DNA from: Thiobacillus sp. UBA6918
GTDB taxonomy: Bacteria; Pseudomonadota; Gammaproteobacteria; Burkholderiales; Thiobacillaceae
DNA: 6,479 bases
Assembly (NCBI GenBank): GCA_002450925.1
Contig: DKAU01000010.1
Coordinates: 1,779 to 8,257, forward strand
Direction: 5' to 3'
Shown here one piece after another: positions 4,895 to 6,479 of this stretch; the stretch's first letter is position 1, and each line of letters starts with the position of its first letter. The notes under the pieces were generated by a model. That model did not search any database. It worked only from the letters and a program-made list of their open reading frames with translations, and was not told the origin of the DNA. The position numbers and the translations under genes are program-made.

Positions 4895-5557
4895 TCAGTC
4901 TGCCTTGGCGGAGGCTGTTTCCTCGTCCATGGCCAGCGAATAAATGCGCTGCAAATCACTTTCGCTGATGTCCACGAAAGTGTCGATCTGCGACAGGGCA
5001 TACACAAGATGGCTGTGTGGAATCATGGCCTTCTCCTCCTGCGTTCCCGCCTTGCTCCATGTCTGCGGATACCGCCGCCAGGAAAATGGGTAGTTGAAGG
5101 CCACGGCAACAGCCAGAAGGATCAGCACATTGATCATCACCGGGCTTAGTATGTAGAGATATCCAAGGGCATGTACCTTCGTTCCACCCAGCACGGCATA
5201 CAGGGCAGTCGCACCGCCCGGCGGGTGTATGCAACGCAAAGGAAACATGGCGAGGATGGAAAGGGAAACGGCGAGTGATGCAGCTACCAGGGTATCGGGT
5301 ACCCACTGCGCGCAGGCAACCCCGATGAACGCCGAAACCAGATGTCCACCTACCAGGTTCCAGGGTTGCGAGAGCGGGCCGTGTGGCACGGCAAACAGAA
5401 GTACAGTCGAGGCACCTATCGATGCAACAGCATAAATTGCATCTTGCTCACCCAGTATCAAATGGCTGATCCCCACAGCAGCCAAAATTCCAAGCAATCC
5501 GCCAACGGCGGAAATCCACTGCTCACGCGTTGAGACGGAATGGGCTAAACGATTCAT
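4895..5557 (-). CDS. HPP family integral membrane protein (220 aa)
   Basis: A member of the HPP family, named for a His-Pro-Pro motif; plant and cyanobacterial relatives have been linked to nitrite transport, but bacterial members are mostly uncharacterised. The signature HPPGGATAL is at residues 111-119, and the conserved loop PLSQPWNLVGGHLVSA at 61-76. Hydrophobic segments lie at about 14-34, 41-57, 67-84, 89-106 and 133-155; the family is usually described with four helices, so one of these may be re-entrant. The cytoplasmic tail (about 160-220), with SQIDTFVDISESDLQRIYSLA (189-209), is a short conserved extension rather than a CBS domain. The ATG at 5557 is the only ATG before the first helix, and no clear Shine-Dalgarno precedes it. 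The divergent LysR-type regulator 103 bases away probably controls it. Confidence 0.93.
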   Translation of the reverse strand: MNRLAHSVSTREQWISAVGGLLGILAAVGISHLILGEQDAIYAVASIGASTVLLFAVPHGPLSQPWNLVGGHLVSAFIGVACAQWVPDTLVAASLAVSLSILAMFPLRCIHPPGGATALYAVLGGTKVHALGYLYILSPVMINVLILLAVAVAFNYPFSWRRYPQTWSKAGTQEEKAMIPHSHLVYALSQIDTFVDISESDLQRIYSLAMDEETASAKAD

Positions 5558-5660
5558 CTGGATTTTTCAGGGCAAGTCGTAGAAGTTGGCAGAGTTTAAA
5601 ACTACCTGTTATATTGAACAAACGATAAATATAGCTATTTAATATCGGTTATATCGATAT
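5558..5660. promoter_or_regulatory. Shared promoter and operator region of the HPP gene and its LysR-type regulator
   Basis: This AT-rich stretch contains a plus-strand candidate TTGAAC (5614-5619), N18, TTTAAT (5638-5643) for the regulator, and on the minus strand TTGTTC, N17, TAAACT for the HPP gene. Inverted repeats are TAAATA-TAGC-TATTTA (5626-5641), ATATCG-N7-CGATAT (5642-5660) and TATATCGATATA (5650-5661, touching the ATG). LysR-type regulators often bind AT-rich dyads in such divergent regions. The repeats are directly visible; the promoters are inferred. Confidence 0.5.
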
Positions 5661-6479
5661 ATGGACATCGAACTCGCCCGTACCTTCCTCGCTGTGGCCG
5701 CCACCGGCAATTTCGTTGCGGCGGCCAATCGCCTGCATGTCACCCAATCCACCGTCAGCGCCCGCATCCAGACACTGGAAAGCCTGCTGGGCGGGCGGCT
5801 GTTTCAGCGCGGGCGCAACGGGGCCGAACTCACGCCCGCCGGCAAACGCTTCCTCAACCACGCCAAGAATCTGGTGCGCACGCTTGAACAGGCGCGTCAC
5901 GATGTCGGGCTACCGCAAGGCTATCGCGACGTGCTGACCTTGAGCGCGCGCATTGCACTGTGGGAAGGATTCCTGCCGTACTGGGTGGACTGGATGCGTA
6001 AAACCGAGCCGGATGTTTCGCTCCGGCTGGAAATCGGTTTCGAAGCCGACATCATGCAGGGCCTGATCGAAGGCACCGTGGACATCGGCGCCATGTACAC
6101 GCCGGTATCACGACCGGGACTGATCATCGAACACCTGTTCGATGAAACCCTGCTGCTGGTGACCACCTCGCTGGATCGCGGCTGGCCCGACGAAGGCTAC
6201 ATTCACATCGGCTGGGGGCCGGAGTTTGATGCGAAATTCAGCGAACACTACCCGGATGTCGCCTCTCCTGCGCTGACGGCCAACATCGGTTGGCTAGGCG
6301 TGCAGCAGGTGCTGGCTTACGGAGGCTCCGGATATTTTCCGCTGCGAATGGTGCGTCAGCACCTCAAAAGCGGAAAACTCATGCGTGTGCCAGACAGCCC
6401 CTTGTTCAAGCTTCCGGCTTATCTGGTGTATCCGAGAGAGTCGCACCACAACGCACTGAGCCAGGCCCTGGACGGCCTG
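5661..6479 (+). CDS. LysR-type transcriptional regulator, HdfR-like (partial, C-terminus beyond right edge)
   Basis: A DNA-binding regulator with 273 codons visible; the frame is open to the last base. LysR-type proteins are usually about 290-310 residues, so only the last 20-30 are missing. The N-terminus MDIELARTFLAVAATGNF and the helix-turn-helix FVAAANRLHVTQSTVSARI (18-36), then GGRLFQRGRNGAELTPAG, are canonical and fix the start at 5661. The effector domain follows from about residue 90 (LTLSARIALWEGFLPYWVDW). The LWE...W stretch and the short linker resemble HdfR-type regulators, whose effector is not firmly known. There is no recognisable Shine-Dalgarno sequence: the bases before the ATG are a palindrome, and a possible -10 lies only about 17 bases upstream, so the message may be nearly leaderless. 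Divergent from the HPP gene, its most likely target. Confidence 0.95.
   Translation, partial: MDIELARTFLAVAATGNFVAAANRLHVTQSTVSARIQTLESLLGGRLFQRGRNGAELTPAGKRFLNHAKNLVRTLEQARHDVGLPQGYRDVLTLSARIALWEGFLPYWVDWMRKTEPDVSLRLEIGFEADIMQGLIEGTVDIGAMYTPVSRPGLIIEHLFDETLLLVTTSLDRGWPDEGYIHIGWGPEFDAKFSEHYPDVASPALTANIGWLGVQQVLAYGGSGYFPLRMVRQHLKSGKLMRVPDSPLFKLPAYLVYPRESHHNALSQALDGL

Overview
The window is a compact stretch of chromosomal DNA holding ten protein genes, two of them cut by the window ends. Sequence style (a beta-proteobacterial type of OxyR, two LysR-type regulators, an HPP-family membrane protein, moderately GC-rich coding sequence with AT-rich promoters) suggests a proteobacterium, most likely a betaproteobacterium. 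This is an inference from protein character. I see no mobile element, CRISPR array, tRNA or rRNA gene, and no gene-free stretch above 300 bases.

Left part (1-1393, minus strand): an apparent operon of rubrerythrin (786-1262), rubredoxin (571-744) and the N-terminal part of an FAD/NADH rubredoxin reductase (1-494, continuing past the left edge). Together these form a complete electron chain NADH -> reductase -> rubredoxin -> diiron rubrerythrin -> H2O2, that is, an NADH peroxidase supplied as three separate polypeptides. The 131-base leader upstream of rubrerythrin carries several operator-like symmetries, and a hairpin sits between the rubredoxin and reductase genes.

Middle-left (1394-3420, minus strand): oxyR (2426-3361), a DUF202/YidH-type small membrane protein (2043-2408) and a MarC-family six-helix membrane protein (1394-2029) are packed with 17- and 13-base gaps and look like one transcript. 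OxyR keeps both redox cysteines. An ATAG-N7-CTAT OxyR-like half site overlaps its own start codon. The peroxide sensor thus sits directly upstream of a peroxide-reducing operon on the same strand.

Middle-right (3421-4894): a gene for an exported protein of unknown function (3480-4262, minus) ends in a clear intrinsic terminator (3421-3454). It is divergent from a small membrane-anchored protein (4508-4870, plus) whose C-terminal end looks like a type IV pilin C-terminal domain but which has no prepilin leader.

Right part (4895-6479): an HPP-family integral membrane protein (4895-5557, minus) is divergent from an HdfR-like LysR-type regulator (5661 to the right edge, plus). Their shared AT-rich intergenic region has several inverted repeats, so the regulator probably controls the HPP gene and itself.
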